Assembly (NCBI GenBank): GCA_963710645.1
Contig: CAVQBD010000009.1
Coordinates: 1,240,001 to 1,304,000, forward strand
From: FEB-10 sp963710645
Lineage (GTDB): Bacteria > Acidobacteriota > Thermoanaerobaculia > Thermoanaerobaculales > Sulfomarinibacteraceae
DNA length: 64,000 nucleotides
Direction: 5' to 3'
Shown here: one piece after another, positions 6,846 through 15,377 of the stretch
Layout of the letters: each line of letters opens with the position of its first letter
How positions within the stretch are numbered: position 1 is the first letter of the stretch
Translations under genes and position numbers: made by a program
Notes under the pieces: model-generated
The model's database searches: none
The model's input: the letters and a program-made list of their open reading frames with translations, nothing else
What the model was told of the DNA's origin: nothing

Positions 6846-8492
6846 TCAATAGGGGAGATCGGTGAGGTTTTCCTCGGGGCGGGCTAGTCGAAACTGCTCC
6901 GGACGCTGTTCCGCCACCAGGCTCAACCACTCCTGCGGATAGCCACGTTCGACGGACGCATCGCCGTCGCCGGAGACGTAGCCGTCGTTGTACTTCGTCA
7001 ACAGGTGTTCGCCCAGTTCCTTCCACCGCCGGACCACCTCGTCGGCCTGGCTGATCGAGTACTGGGTCAGATACTCGGTCATCAACACCGGATCGCTGCC
7101 GGCCAAGGCCAGCGCGGCCTGCTCCACCACCGGCTGCATGGCGAGGAACCGGTCTTCGAGTTCCCGCTGCACCTCGAGAATGTCCTCCACCATGTAGGAG
7201 TACTTCAGGTTGGCGATGTTGGCGACGAAGTTGAAGACCCACCACGCCGAGTCCCAGGAGAACTGGCTGATGGTGCCGACGGTGTAGGACTCCGGGACTC
7301 GGTTGATGCCAGCGTACAGCGGCACATAGCACGAGGTGTAGGTGTCGTCGAGGCCGTACCAGAACACTCCGCCCACCGCGTCGGGCAGCCACGATCTGGA
7401 CTGGGAGACAAAGCTGAAACCGGTCTGCTGGGTGGAGATGGGCCGTTCCCAGGTGAATCGCTCTCCTTCCACCTCCCACGCCATGGGCCGCCAGCGGTTG
7501 GGATTTGCGAAGGGTCCCGAATCCACGCCCCGGGTCATGTCGTAGGGCGTGCCTTCGTAGTGATCGCGCATCAGGGCCATGACGTCAGCCAGCGACAGCT
7601 TGCGGTCGGGTTTTATCCACAGAGGGTAGGGTTTGGCATCGGAATCGCCGCGATGGAAGGCAGGATCGAGATCGAGCGACGGTGCGGCCCGACGGAAGAT
7701 GCTCCAAACGCGGGTTGCGGTGTAGCGCCGCGATTGTTGGGTCGGGTCATCGTAGGCGGCTGCAAAATCGAAGGGCTTGCCCGATGCTGGATCGTAGTAA
7801 CCCCGCTCCACAGCGAACGAAACCACGTTGTCCGAGTAGATGCAGCTCGAGGGATCAAATGGCGGCAGCTGTCCGATGCGCGGCGCATTGGCATAGACCG
7901 AGATGAATCCCTCAGGAATCTTCAACGCCGCCCACACGGCGCCTTCTCCGCCGGACCCGGTGCCCACCATCTCCATCAACCACACCTCGTTGGGATCGGC
8001 GATGGAGAACGACTCTGCCGTGGAACGGTAGCCGTGCTCCGCCACCAGCGAGGTCATGACGTCGACGGCCTCACGCGCTGTACGTGCACGGGCTAGTGCG
8101 AGCTGCATGAGATCCCAGTAGTGAAGCAGACCGTCGGGGTTCTGGAGCTCCTCCCGACCGGTGGTGGTGGTCTCCGAAATCGCCAACTGGTGTTCATTCA
8201 TCAGACCCACAAAGCCATAGGTGTGTTCCACCTGGGGAATGACGCCCCGCACTTCACCCGACCAGTCCTTGATCTCCAACTCTGAGCCCGGCTCATGATC
8301 CGCCGCCGGGCGGTGTCTGAGGTGGGGGTGGAAACGGCCGTCGCAGGCGTAGGTGATGATCACCGAACCGTCGGCCGACGCCCCTTTTGTGACCAGGAGG
8401 TTGGTGCAGGCCGCGGCCGTTGACGGTAACGCCAGCGTCACCACGCCACACACCACGAGCAAACTCACCACGACGCGGGGCACGGATTTCAT
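6846..8492 (-). CDS. Secreted C69-family dipeptidase
   Basis: A 548-residue N-terminal-nucleophile peptidase. After a signal peptide (MKSVPRVVVSLLVVCGVVTL...ACTNLL) the mature enzyme would begin with the cysteine nucleophile in ACTNLLVTKGASADGS, as in PepD-type C69 dipeptidases. YAC-x-GRFHPH, GLMNEHQLAISETT and SIADPNEVWLMEM are family blocks. I place the start at the ATG at 8492 because GGGAG lies 5 bases ahead of it; an ATG four codons earlier (8504) overlaps the stop of the upstream PLP enzyme as TGATG. Position in a unit with a desulfurase-like enzyme, a GntR regulator and an outer-membrane barrel suggests peptide breakdown in the periplasm. Confidence 0.88.
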   Translation of the reverse strand: MKSVPRVVVSLLVVCGVVTLALPSTAAACTNLLVTKGASADGSVIITYACDGRFHPHLRHRPAADHEPGSELEIKDWSGEVRGVIPQVEHTYGFVGLMNEHQLAISETTTTGREELQNPDGLLHYWDLMQLALARARTAREAVDVMTSLVAEHGYRSTAESFSIADPNEVWLMEMVGTGSGGEGAVWAALKIPEGFISVYANAPRIGQLPPFDPSSCIYSDNVVSFAVERGYYDPASGKPFDFAAAYDDPTQQSRRYTATRVWSIFRRAAPSLDLDPAFHRGDSDAKPYPLWIKPDRKLSLADVMALMRDHYEGTPYDMTRGVDSGPFANPNRWRPMAWEVEGERFTWERPISTQQTGFSFVSQSRSWLPDAVGGVFWYGLDDTYTSCYVPLYAGINRVPESYTVGTISQFSWDSAWWVFNFVANIANLKYSYMVEDILEVQRELEDRFLAMQPVVEQAALALAGSDPVLMTEYLTQYSISQADEVVRRWKELGEHLLTKYNDGYVSGDGDASVERGYPQEWLSLVAEQRPEQFRLARPEENLTDLPY

Positions 8493-8503
8493 GACAACTC
8501 CCA

Positions 8504-9706
8504 TCAGCTGGTGACGGCGACCCGGCGGGCCGCTCGACCGCTGCGTTGAAGAGCGTATTCGGCGATGTCGGCCACCGCCTCGATGGCTCGCTCCACCTCC
8601 GCATCAGTGTTGAAAATGCCGGGGGAGAAGCGCACCGTACCGTCGCCGTCGAAGGTTCCGATGCCCTCGTGCACCTGGGGTGCACAGTGGAGACCGGTCC
8701 TGGTGATCACGTTGTGCTCCACGTCGAGGAGCTGGCCGGCCTGGTCCGCCGGCAGACCGTCGATATTGAAGACGAAGACCGGCAGGTGGTCACGTTCCAT
8801 GTCGGCGCAGTAGAGGCGGACGCCGTCGATGGCGGCCAGACCGTCGCGCAATCGCTTGGCATGAGTCATCTCGTGGCTGAAGATCGCGGAAACACCGCCT
8901 CGAGCCGCGATCCACTTCTGGGCTTCGAGCAGACCGGCGACCCCCATCAGGTTGACGGTGCCGAATTCCATCCGCCACGGATACTCGGACACCTGAGTCT
9001 TGAGCGCGCTCTTGACACCGGTGCCTCCCGATCGGCACGGCCAGATGTCCACGTGCTCGGCGATGTACATGCCGCCGGTCCCGGGAGGTCCGAACAGTGA
9101 TTTGTGGCCGGTGAAACAGACCACATCGAGATTCATGGTCTCCATGTCGATCTCCACCAAACCGGCTGTCTGGGCTGCGTCGATGGCAAAAAGCACGCCC
9201 CGTTCGCGACAGATGCGGCCCACCTCCGCCACCGGCTGGATGGTGCCGATGACGTTGGAGCCGTGGTTCATCACCACCAGCTTGGTGTTGTCCTTGATCT
9301 TGGCGGCGATGTCCTCGGGATGAACGTAGCCATGCTCATCGAAAGGCACGAAGTCCACCTCGACGCCATAACCGGCATGCTGGTACATGGGCCGCAATAC
9401 CGAGTTGTGCTCCAGACAGGTGGTGATGGCATGGTCGCCGGGGGAGAGCACGCTGCCGATCAACAGATTGAGGGCGTCGGTGACGTTGTGTGAGAAGACC
9501 AGCCGATCGCGCACCGTGCCGCCGAAGAAATCGGTCAGGGACTGGCGTGCGTCGAGCAGGGTCTGCTCGGCCTCCATGGCGAGATCGAATCCGGTCCGGC
9601 CCGGGTTGACGCCCCGGGTGGAGTAGAAGTCGCACATGTGCTGGATCACCTCCGCCGGTTTCGGGAAGGTGGTGGCTGCGTTGTCGAGGTAGATGTAGTC
9701 GCTCAT
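8504..9706 (-). CDS. PLP-dependent aminotransferase class V, cysteine desulfurase-like (EF2568 subgroup)
   Basis: A 400-residue fold-type-I PLP enzyme. The Schiff-base lysine lies in TGHKSLFGPPGTGGMY, the PLP-phosphate and ring contacts in SHNVTDALNLL and DAAQTAG, and the catalytic-cysteine loop in RTGLHCAPQVHEGIGT, followed by GTVRFSPGIFNT. This is the arrangement of the stand-alone SufS-like subgroup typified by EF2568, not of IscS with its scaffold partners. ATG at 9706 is preceded by GAGGTGA. The corrected end of the GntR gene lies only 5 bases upstream and the C69 dipeptidase follows with overlapping codons, so the three form a tight operon. Substrate is unknown; cysteine or a related amino acid is likely. 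Confidence 0.82.
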   Translation of the reverse strand: MSDYIYLDNAATTFPKPAEVIQHMCDFYSTRGVNPGRTGFDLAMEAEQTLLDARQSLTDFFGGTVRDRLVFSHNVTDALNLLIGSVLSPGDHAITTCLEHNSVLRPMYQHAGYGVEVDFVPFDEHGYVHPEDIAAKIKDNTKLVVMNHGSNVIGTIQPVAEVGRICRERGVLFAIDAAQTAGLVEIDMETMNLDVVCFTGHKSLFGPPGTGGMYIAEHVDIWPCRSGGTGVKSALKTQVSEYPWRMEFGTVNLMGVAGLLEAQKWIAARGGVSAIFSHEMTHAKRLRDGLAAIDGVRLYCADMERDHLPVFVFNIDGLPADQAGQLLDVEHNVITRTGLHCAPQVHEGIGTFDGDGTVRFSPGIFNTDAEVERAIEAVADIAEYALQRSGRAARRVAVTS

Positions 9707-9752
9707 GGTCGTCACCTCAGCGGAAGGTTGTATCCGTCGTTGATCAGGGCCT

Positions 9753-10403
9753 TCAGGATCCGCTCTCTGGAAGCCTCGATCTGGCGTTGCAGGCAGGCCG
9801 CGGCGCCGGCGCCATCGCCCGCTGAAGCAGCGCCACCAGCTCCTCGTGCTCACCGCGCATTTCGGCGGCGAAGTCGCCGCGGTCGAGACCGAGCAGGAAG
9901 AAGCGCTGCATGGTCCCGATGAGATCGGTCAACGCCGTCACCAGGCGCCGATTCCCCGACAGCATGGCGAGCTGAACGTGGAAGTCCTCGTTGCGCTCCA
10001 GAAAGTCGGCGTAGGAAGTCCAGTCGTGGAATGTGTACTCGGTGGCTGCCAGCGCCGCGAGTCGATCCAGATCTTCCTCGGACGCCCGCCGCGACGCGCC
10101 TTCGAGGGCGTGGAGTTCGAGAGCCAACCGGAAGTCGAAGCAGTCCTGGATGTCCTTGAGCGAGATCTGGTTGACCGTGTAGCCCTTGTAGGGAATCCCG
10201 GTTACCAGACCCTCCTGCTGCAGCCGCCGGCAGGCCTCGCGCACCGGCACCCGGCTCGAGCCGTACAAATCAGCCAGCTCCTGCTCCGCCAGTGCCGCTC
10301 CCGGACGGTGGCGCAGGGTGATGATGTCACGTCGCAGCGCCTGGTAGACGACCTCGGCGATGGTGGTGCGCTGGGTCGGCGGGGAGGCGGCGTCAGTCTT
10401 CAT
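9753..10403 (-). CDS. GntR (FadR/FCD) family regulator with C-terminal frameshift
   Basis: A winged-helix GntR repressor: N-terminal DNA-binding domain (VVYQALRRDIITLRHRPGAAL, SRVPVREACRRLQQEGLV) followed by the helical FCD ligand domain (FRLALELHALEGA, NEDFHVQLAMLSGN). The FCD domain normally ends with a long helix containing an A..L..HI..S...I pattern. Here the frame runs into PAPRPACNARSRLPESGS and stops at 9753, whereas a shift of one base in the GC-rich run at 9801-9818 restores GAGAAACLQRQIEAS and ends at 9712, five bases before the next gene. I read this as a single-base frameshift or sequencing error. ATG at 10403 is chosen; an operator lies 9 bases upstream. Confidence 0.85.
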   Translation of the reverse strand: MKTDAASPPTQRTTIAEVVYQALRRDIITLRHRPGAALAEQELADLYGSSRVPVREACRRLQQEGLVTGIPYKGYTVNQISLKDIQDCFDFRLALELHALEGASRRASEEDLDRLAALAATEYTFHDWTSYADFLERNEDFHVQLAMLSGNRRLVTALTDLIGTMQRFFLLGLDRGDFAAEMRGEHEELVALLQRAMAPAPRPACNARSRLPESGS

Positions 10404-10411
10404 CGGAACGA

Positions 10412-10432
10412 TTGTATACAATTCGTATACAA
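10412..10432. promoter_or_regulatory. GntR/FCD operator between divergent genes
   Basis: Perfect 8-base inverted repeat TTGTATAC-N5-GTATACAA. The left half also forms the self-complementary TTGTATACAA, the usual shape of FadR/FCD-family operators. It lies 9 bases before the GntR start and 26 bases before the outer-membrane barrel start, so it can control both directions. Confidence 0.75.
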
Positions 10433-10457
10433 GACACAAACAGTCAATATATGACGA

Positions 10458-11530
10458 ATGTCGAACATGAGAGCGCTACCAACATGCGTCCCACACGGGA
10501 CGCTCGCAGGAATCAGATTCTGGATCACCATCGCCGTTACCGGAGTCATTCTGGCCTCGGCTGTCAGCGCCAGCGCCCAGGAGGACATCACCGACTGGCT
10601 TTCGGTGGGCGGCTTGCTCTTTGGGGATCTCTACCACGTGGTCAGCCACCGCACCGAGGAAGGGGAGGGCGCCACCGGCGTAGTGGTGCGGCGCGGCTAT
10701 CTGACCTTCGACGGCGACTTCAGCGAGCAATTGTTCGGACGCCTACGATTCGAGGTCAACCAGGCAGGTGAGTTCGAGACCTACACCTTTTCGGTGGACT
10801 TCAAGGACCTCTATCTCGGCTGGAATGTGGGGCACCAGCGCCTCCTCTTTGGGCTGTCGCCCACTCCCACCTTTGACCTGTTCGAGAGTATCTGGGGCCT
10901 TCGTTACATGCTTCGAACCCCCATGGACCTGCAGGGCGAACCCAGCCGCGACACCGGAATCTCCGCCAAGGGTCCGCTCAATGCCGCGGGTACTCTGAGC
11001 TACCGCGCCATGGTGGGTGCCGGCACCAACTTCGGCAACGAGTCCGGGGACGGGCGGAGGTGGATGGGAGCACTGACCTGGAAGCCGTCATCGTCATGGA
11101 CACTGGAGGGCTACGCCGACTACGAACGCTTGCCCGGTTCGGTCGACCATCGCACCCTGCAGGCTTTTGTGGCCTATCAGACCGAGCCGCTGCGGTGGAG
11201 CCTCTTGTACTCACACCAGGATCGGCAGGATGATCCTCCGCTCAAGCTCGCGTCCGCCTTTGTCGTTGGTCGCTGGGAGCCCGCACCAACCTCGTCGCAC
11301 GGGTCGACCGCCTCTTCGAACCCAGCCCCAGGGGCGACAACATCGCCTACATTCCCTTCGACCCCACGGCGCGGGCCACGTTCTTCATCGCCGGCGTGGA
11401 GTTTCTGATCAACGAACACCTGCGCATCGCCCCCAACGCCTACGTCACGACCTACGATCGCAACGATCAGGGGGTCCGTCCGACGACGGATTTCGCCCTC
11501 CGATTGGCCCTCTTCCTCGATTTCGAGTGA
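10458..11530 (+). pseudogene. Outer-membrane beta-barrel protein (porin-like), frameshifted near the 3' end
   Basis: The first frame (10458-11408) gives a signal peptide (WITIAVTGVILASAVSASAQ) and about 250 residues of alternating aromatic/polar strands with porin-like blocks (GRLRFEVNQ, LYLGWNVGHQRLLFGLSPTP, SRDTGISAKG). After KLASAFVV near 11264 the frame turns into a Ser/Pro-rich tail that is not barrel-like. One base shift recovers SLGARTNLVARVDRLFEP..., strand-like segments and a terminal LALFLDFE ending at 11528-11530, a plausible final barrel strand. Either the gene is broken or the assembly has a one-base error. Divergent from the GntR regulator and sharing its operator, it is likely the uptake pore of the locus. 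Confidence 0.7.
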
Positions 11531-11551
11531 GGACTCCGGCTTCCGGTGGAG

Positions 11552-12670
11552 CTACGCCGCGTCGGCTCCGGCGGCGGGTTCGGTCAGCACCCGTTTGACC
11601 ATGTAGGCGACGGTGGCCAGCCCCATCACCAGCAGCACCACCCAGAGCCCGAAGTTGAGCCACTGGGGCACCACCTCGGCTTCAAAAAGCCGGGTCGCCG
11701 GTTCGAGGTAGATGATCCGTATCTGGTGGCGGGTGATGCTCATGACCGCGATGGCCAGTAACATGGCACCGAGAGTGCCGCTGACGGTCCCCATGCTCTC
11801 AACCGGGTTGGAGACCTTGGCCAGCATGACCAGCAGACCGACCCCGATCAAAATGGCCAGGGTGAGCGGAATCATGGTGGCGGCTCCCCCCTGCATGAAA
11901 CCGATCAGCACCGGCCGCGGCAGCAACAACAACAACACGAAACCGTCCACAACCTGCAGCACGGTGGTCCACAACGCCCACTTCCAGGCGTACCTGGAGA
12001 TGGCCGTGTTGAGTTCCACGTCGGTTCCGGCGTTGGCCTGTCGTGCCGACCACCAGCAGATCACCAACGCGGAAAAGGCGATCCCGGCGAGCACGAAGTG
12101 GAGCAGGCGTGGCACATAGGTCGGATCGGCAAGAACGCACGCGGCGCCCGAGGCGAAGTCGGCCCACTTATAGGGTTGGGCGTGGAGCAGGCTGACCGCC
12201 ACGTGGACCATGGCGATGGCCAGAAACATGACCGCCGAGACCACCAGCCACAGTCCGCCACCCTGGCCACGTGCCGGCGCGCCCTTGAACTTGTAGAGAT
12301 AGGCCGAGTAGTAGCCCAACGTCAACAACAGCAAAAAACCGAGCCACACCGGCGCGATGAGGATGGTCGCGGTGTAGAAGTACTGCTGATACAGCACCTG
12401 GATGAAGAGCAGCGGAGCCACTCCGGTGGTGATTGTCAGAGAAATACCGTAGTTGTTGACCGCCATCAAACGCCCGGCCAGGGCACCCCGGGGGTCGTCA
12501 CGGCGGCCGCCGGAGCTGAAGTGGGCAAAGGCGGCGAGCAGGGTGCCGCCCAGGGTCAGGTTCATGAACAGCATGTGAAGAAAGAAGGTGAAGACCAGCA
12601 GTACGTGGAACAGCCACGGTGGGCCGGGCATCCCGGCGGCGTCAAGCGCAGGAATCAGATCGGGGTTCAT
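11552..12670 (-). CDS. Polytopic membrane subunit paired with a cytochrome bd-like/cytochrome c protein
   Basis: A 372-residue integral membrane protein with about nine hydrophobic helices. The N-terminal region (LLVFTFFLHMLFMNLTLGGTLL) resembles the first helices of the CydA-like partner encoded just upstream, with His33 in a comparable place; other membrane histidines (MVHVAVSLLHAQ, LLHFVLAGI, ITRHQI) could hold b-type haems. No soluble haem c motif. Its ATG overlaps the stop of the CydA-like gene (TGATG) and is preceded by GGGAGG, so synthesis is coupled and the products probably form one complex. It is not recognisable as ordinary CydB. Function as quinone-side membrane subunit is inference. 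Confidence 0.65.
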   Translation of the reverse strand: MNPDLIPALDAAGMPGPPWLFHVLLVFTFFLHMLFMNLTLGGTLLAAFAHFSSGGRRDDPRGALAGRLMAVNNYGISLTITTGVAPLLFIQVLYQQYFYTATILIAPVWLGFLLLLTLGYYSAYLYKFKGAPARGQGGGLWLVVSAVMFLAIAMVHVAVSLLHAQPYKWADFASGAACVLADPTYVPRLLHFVLAGIAFSALVICWWSARQANAGTDVELNTAISRYAWKWALWTTVLQVVDGFVLLLLLPRPVLIGFMQGGAATMIPLTLAILIGVGLLVMLAKVSNPVESMGTVSGTLGAMLLAIAVMSITRHQIRIIYLEPATRLFEAEVVPQWLNFGLWVVLLVMGLATVAYMVKRVLTEPAAGADAA

Positions 12671-14190
12671 CACTGGCCTCCCTTCATGGCGAGCAGCTCC
12701 GGTCCGTCGTCCACCAGGCTGGCGAGGTAGGCGGCCAGCGCCTCCATCTCCTCCTCGGTGCCGACAAATGGCGGCATGTAGGGGGAATCGAAGCCGCTGG
12801 TGTCTATCATTCGTGAATGATCGGCACTCGCATAGGCTTCACCCATTTCCGACAACCGGACGAGGGTGCCGGAGATCATGCCGTAGTTGAGCTCGGCAAT
12901 CATCTCGCGGTCGGCATCGACCTCCTCGGGTGTGGGCAGCATCTCGCGCATCTCGTCGGCCGAAACATCGCCGTGGCAGGCAGCACACTCGGCCTCGTAA
13001 ACCGCCGCCCCGTCTTCGGCGGCCACGGCGCGAAACTCGGCCACCGTCGGCAGCGCCTGTCGGATGCCCTGATAGCCGTCGATGGTGTGGCAGCTGGCAC
13101 ACTGGGCGCGGAAGACCTGGCGTCCTGTGGACGCTGGATCCTCGGAGGCTGCCCAACCGGCCCACCCCGAGCGAGCGAGCACTCCGGAGGCGTTGACATC
13201 CTGGATTTCGGCGACCCTCAGACCATTGGAAAACATATAGCTGTGGATCAGGAAGGGTTTACGGATCCCTTCCCGGAGCCGCTCGTAGCCGCCGAAGAAG
13301 GAGAAGGCCGCCAAGGCCAGCACCACCAGGGCGGCGGGCCGCGCCAGCTTTGGCACGGCAACCAGAATCAGGACGGCGAGGACCAGGGCGGCGGTCAAGG
13401 ACCACAGCAGGAAATGACGGGTCGAAGCCAGGGTCTCCAGTGCCGGGGCAGCCCCGCGGAAGAGGCTGTTCACCGTCTCCGGAAGCATGGCCTCCCACCA
13501 GCGGTATCCGGCATAGCTCACCAGCGTTCCGGCCACCATCCACCAACCCAGGTACCGCATGATGCGGTCACGGGCCGCCGGCGCGCTGCGCAGCCCCGTG
13601 AAGACCATGAAGGCCACCGCCATCATGACGCAGATTCCGGTGCGTAGCACCAGGCTCGGCCAGTAGGTGGGGTTAAAAAAGCCGTCCCAGAAAGCGTAAG
13701 TCTCAAGCCATCGACCCGGGGTCAGCATGTAGGTGACGATGCCGTTGATGATCACCAGAGAGAGATAGGCGGCGATGAAGTAGATCCAGCCGACCAACAG
13801 GTGGGCGCCCTTGGAGATCTTGTCCCAGGTGGCGTAATAGACCAGGGCGGCCACGATCTCGACGACGAAAAAGACCCACTCGATGGCCCAGCCCCAGACG
13901 TAGGTGTGGATGAGGGCCGAGATGGTTCCCGGAGCCACCAGTCCGGCAACCACCCAGATTCCCACACCGGAGATGGCGCCAAAGACCGTGGACACCAGTA
14001 TCAACATCAGGGACGACCGTTTGGCCAGCTCCCGAAGATCCGGATCGCCCCGCTTCACAGCCAGGGTTTCGGTGACCGCGATCAGCAGACCCCCGCCGAT
14101 GGCGAAGTGGGACACGATCACGTGGGGAATCGCCATCAGGGCCATGAGCAATCCACCACCCATACCCAAATCCCAGATCGGATAGTCCAT
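12670..14190 (-). CDS. CydA-like membrane subunit fused to a di-haem cytochrome c domain
   Basis: A 506-residue protein in two parts. Residues 1-305 are membrane-spanning and match cytochrome bd subunit I: H23/H28 in IPHVIVSHFAIGGG, an E104/E111 pair in AIEWVFFVVEI, H130 in WDKISKGAHLLVGW and the following Ser-rich helix. Residues about 355-490 are soluble and carry two c-type haem sites, CASCH (364-368) and CAACH (402-406), with a late MPPF (about 472) as probable axial methionine. The normal quinol-binding Q-loop and CydB partner are absent. A TAGGAGGAGG ribosome-binding site precedes the ATG. The protein could move electrons from menaquinol to periplasmic acceptors or to oxygen; direction is unknown. 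Confidence 0.8.
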   Translation of the reverse strand: MDYPIWDLGMGGGLLMALMAIPHVIVSHFAIGGGLLIAVTETLAVKRGDPDLRELAKRSSLMLILVSTVFGAISGVGIWVVAGLVAPGTISALIHTYVWGWAIEWVFFVVEIVAALVYYATWDKISKGAHLLVGWIYFIAAYLSLVIINGIVTYMLTPGRWLETYAFWDGFFNPTYWPSLVLRTGICVMMAVAFMVFTGLRSAPAARDRIMRYLGWWMVAGTLVSYAGYRWWEAMLPETVNSLFRGAAPALETLASTRHFLLWSLTAALVLAVLILVAVPKLARPAALVVLALAAFSFFGGYERLREGIRKPFLIHSYMFSNGLRVAEIQDVNASGVLARSGWAGWAASEDPASTGRQVFRAQCASCHTIDGYQGIRQALPTVAEFRAVAAEDGAAVYEAECAACHGDVSADEMREMLPTPEEVDADREMIAELNYGMISGTLVRLSEMGEAYASADHSRMIDTSGFDSPYMPPFVGTEEEMEALAAYLASLVDDGPELLAMKGGQ

Positions 14191-14287
14191 GCTGTCCTCC
14201 TCCTAAATGGGTCCACCGGGACCGTAACACCAGTCAGTCTCATGTGCAAGTGTCTGTAGACAATAGTTTAACAACTGCACAACCATA

Positions 14288-14307
14288 GAAGAATATCCAG
14301 ATTCTTC
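14288..14307. promoter_or_regulatory. Small inverted repeat in the cyd-like/fur intergenic region
   Basis: GAAGAAT-N6-ATTCTTC, perfect 7-base arms, within the 287-base AT-richer gap between the divergent cytochrome operon and the Fur-family gene. Could be an operator; no further evidence. Confidence 0.35.
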
Positions 14308-14412
14308 AGGCCGCCCTCAACCTCGACCGGGAATGACTCGGACCCTTGTGTTGGTTTCCCGTAGGCGAATCCACATCCGAACCGTGGAGTAAAAAAAGCT
14401 TGGATCTTCCTC

Positions 14413-14441
14413 TTGACACTGCGTCCCAGCCGCACTATTCT
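14413..14441 (+). promoter_or_regulatory. Sigma70-type promoter of the Fur-family gene
   Basis: TTGACA (14413-14418), 17-base spacer, TATTCT (14436-14441). Predicted start near 14448, giving a leader of about 30 bases before ATG 14478. This is the best consensus promoter in the window. Confidence 0.7.
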
Positions 14442-14477
14442 TGTTTGAGACACTGAAAATGAGTCTGGATTAGAATC

Positions 14478-14942
14478 ATGAGCAAACTTGCACAAAGAGC
14501 CCAGAAACTCTTCATCCAGTATCTGAGGGAGAACAACCTCAAGGTCACCCAGGAACGGTTGGCCCTGCTGGACGAGATCTTCGCCACAAACGAGCACCTC
14601 GATGCGGACGAGTTGCTGGCGCGGATGAAGAACAAACAACGGAAGGTCTCCCGCGCCACGGTATACCGCACTTTGGACTTGCTGGTCCAGTGCGGTCTGG
14701 TTCGTAAGAGCCGCCTTGGGCGAGAGCACTACTTCTACGAGAAGATGGAGCCGGGCGGTGGCCACCACCATATGGTCTGCACCGCCACCGGCAAGATCAT
14801 CGAGTTCTGGGACTCGGAGCTCGATGATCGGCTGCGCCAGATCTGCCAGGAGCAGAAGTTCCGGCCGTCCTTCATCTCGATCCAGATCCAGGGATTGAGC
14901 GAGGAAGGTCAGAAGGTGGAGCAGGAAACGTCGTTCTTCTAG
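14478..14942 (+). CDS. Fur/PerR family metalloregulator lacking the structural zinc cysteines
   Basis: A 154-residue Fur-family repressor: helix-turn-helix with the signature RATVYRTLDLLVQCGLV (residues 59-75) and the metal region GGGHHHMVCTATGKIIEF (93-110). In Fur, PerR and Zur the segment reads HxxCxxCG; here the second cysteine is Thr104 and there is no C-terminal CxxC pair, so the usual Zn(Cys)4 site cannot form. The three consecutive histidines 96-98 remain for regulatory metal. It is divergent from the cytochrome bd-like/cytochrome c operon and could regulate it in response to iron or peroxide; that is inference from position. Confidence 0.85.
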   Translation: MSKLAQRAQKLFIQYLRENNLKVTQERLALLDEIFATNEHLDADELLARMKNKQRKVSRATVYRTLDLLVQCGLVRKSRLGREHYFYEKMEPGGGHHHMVCTATGKIIEFWDSELDDRLRQICQEQKFRPSFISIQIQGLSEEGQKVEQETSFF

Positions 14943-15377
14943 GGGCTAGAAGTCGGTGCCAGGCACCGCCGCAGATGTGTCGACCTGGTGCTGCGATTCG
15001 ATTTCGACGGTGCCTGGAACCGGCCCGCGCGTTCGCTTCGATACACCAATTTCGACGCGCCCATCTGCCAACCGCGCCCCCCGCGGTTACTCGCGGCCTC
15101 CGGCCGCGGTGACCAGCCGTCACCAGCGAGTGGCCAGTGGCCGGGTCACCCCCCACCACATCCCTCCCGGCCCAGGCCACAATCGCTGCCGCCGGCAGGT
15201 TGCTACCCCTGACACTTTCAGGACCACTCACCCTCCACAAAATCGGTGAGAAGAGACCCGAAAGTGTCAGAAGTGGCACGCCCGCCCATCGCACCCTCTC
15301 AGCACCCGGATGAGTGGGTGGGAACTTTCGACTTTCGACTTTCGACTGAGAGGACTGCAGGACCTTGTCGGCGGTTT
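14943..15377. repeat. Compound intergenic repeat: paired palindromes, extended hairpin cassette, heptamers (copy 2)
   Basis: No gene in this 435-base gap. GGTGCCAGGCACCG begins at 14955 and a degenerate partner (GGTGCCTGGAACCGG) at 15010. Constant flank GACGCGCCCATCTGCC-ACCGCG-CCCCCGCGGTTACT follows at about 15055-15090, then an inserted 110-base GC-rich piece, then stem arm CTGACACTTTCAGG (15209-15222), loop, arm CCCGAAAGTGTCAG (15257-15270) and flank GGCACGCCCGCCCATCGC (15275-15292). Heptamers AACTTTC, GACTTTC, GACTTTC, GACTGAG occupy 15323-15350, close to the tyrS stop. Confidence 0.85.

Noticed and set aside
7005..8096. A 363-codon plus-strand frame opposite the C69 dipeptidase
   Set aside because: Composition typical of an antisense frame (His/Gln/Gly-rich) and the opposite strand has a signal peptide and catalytic cysteine.
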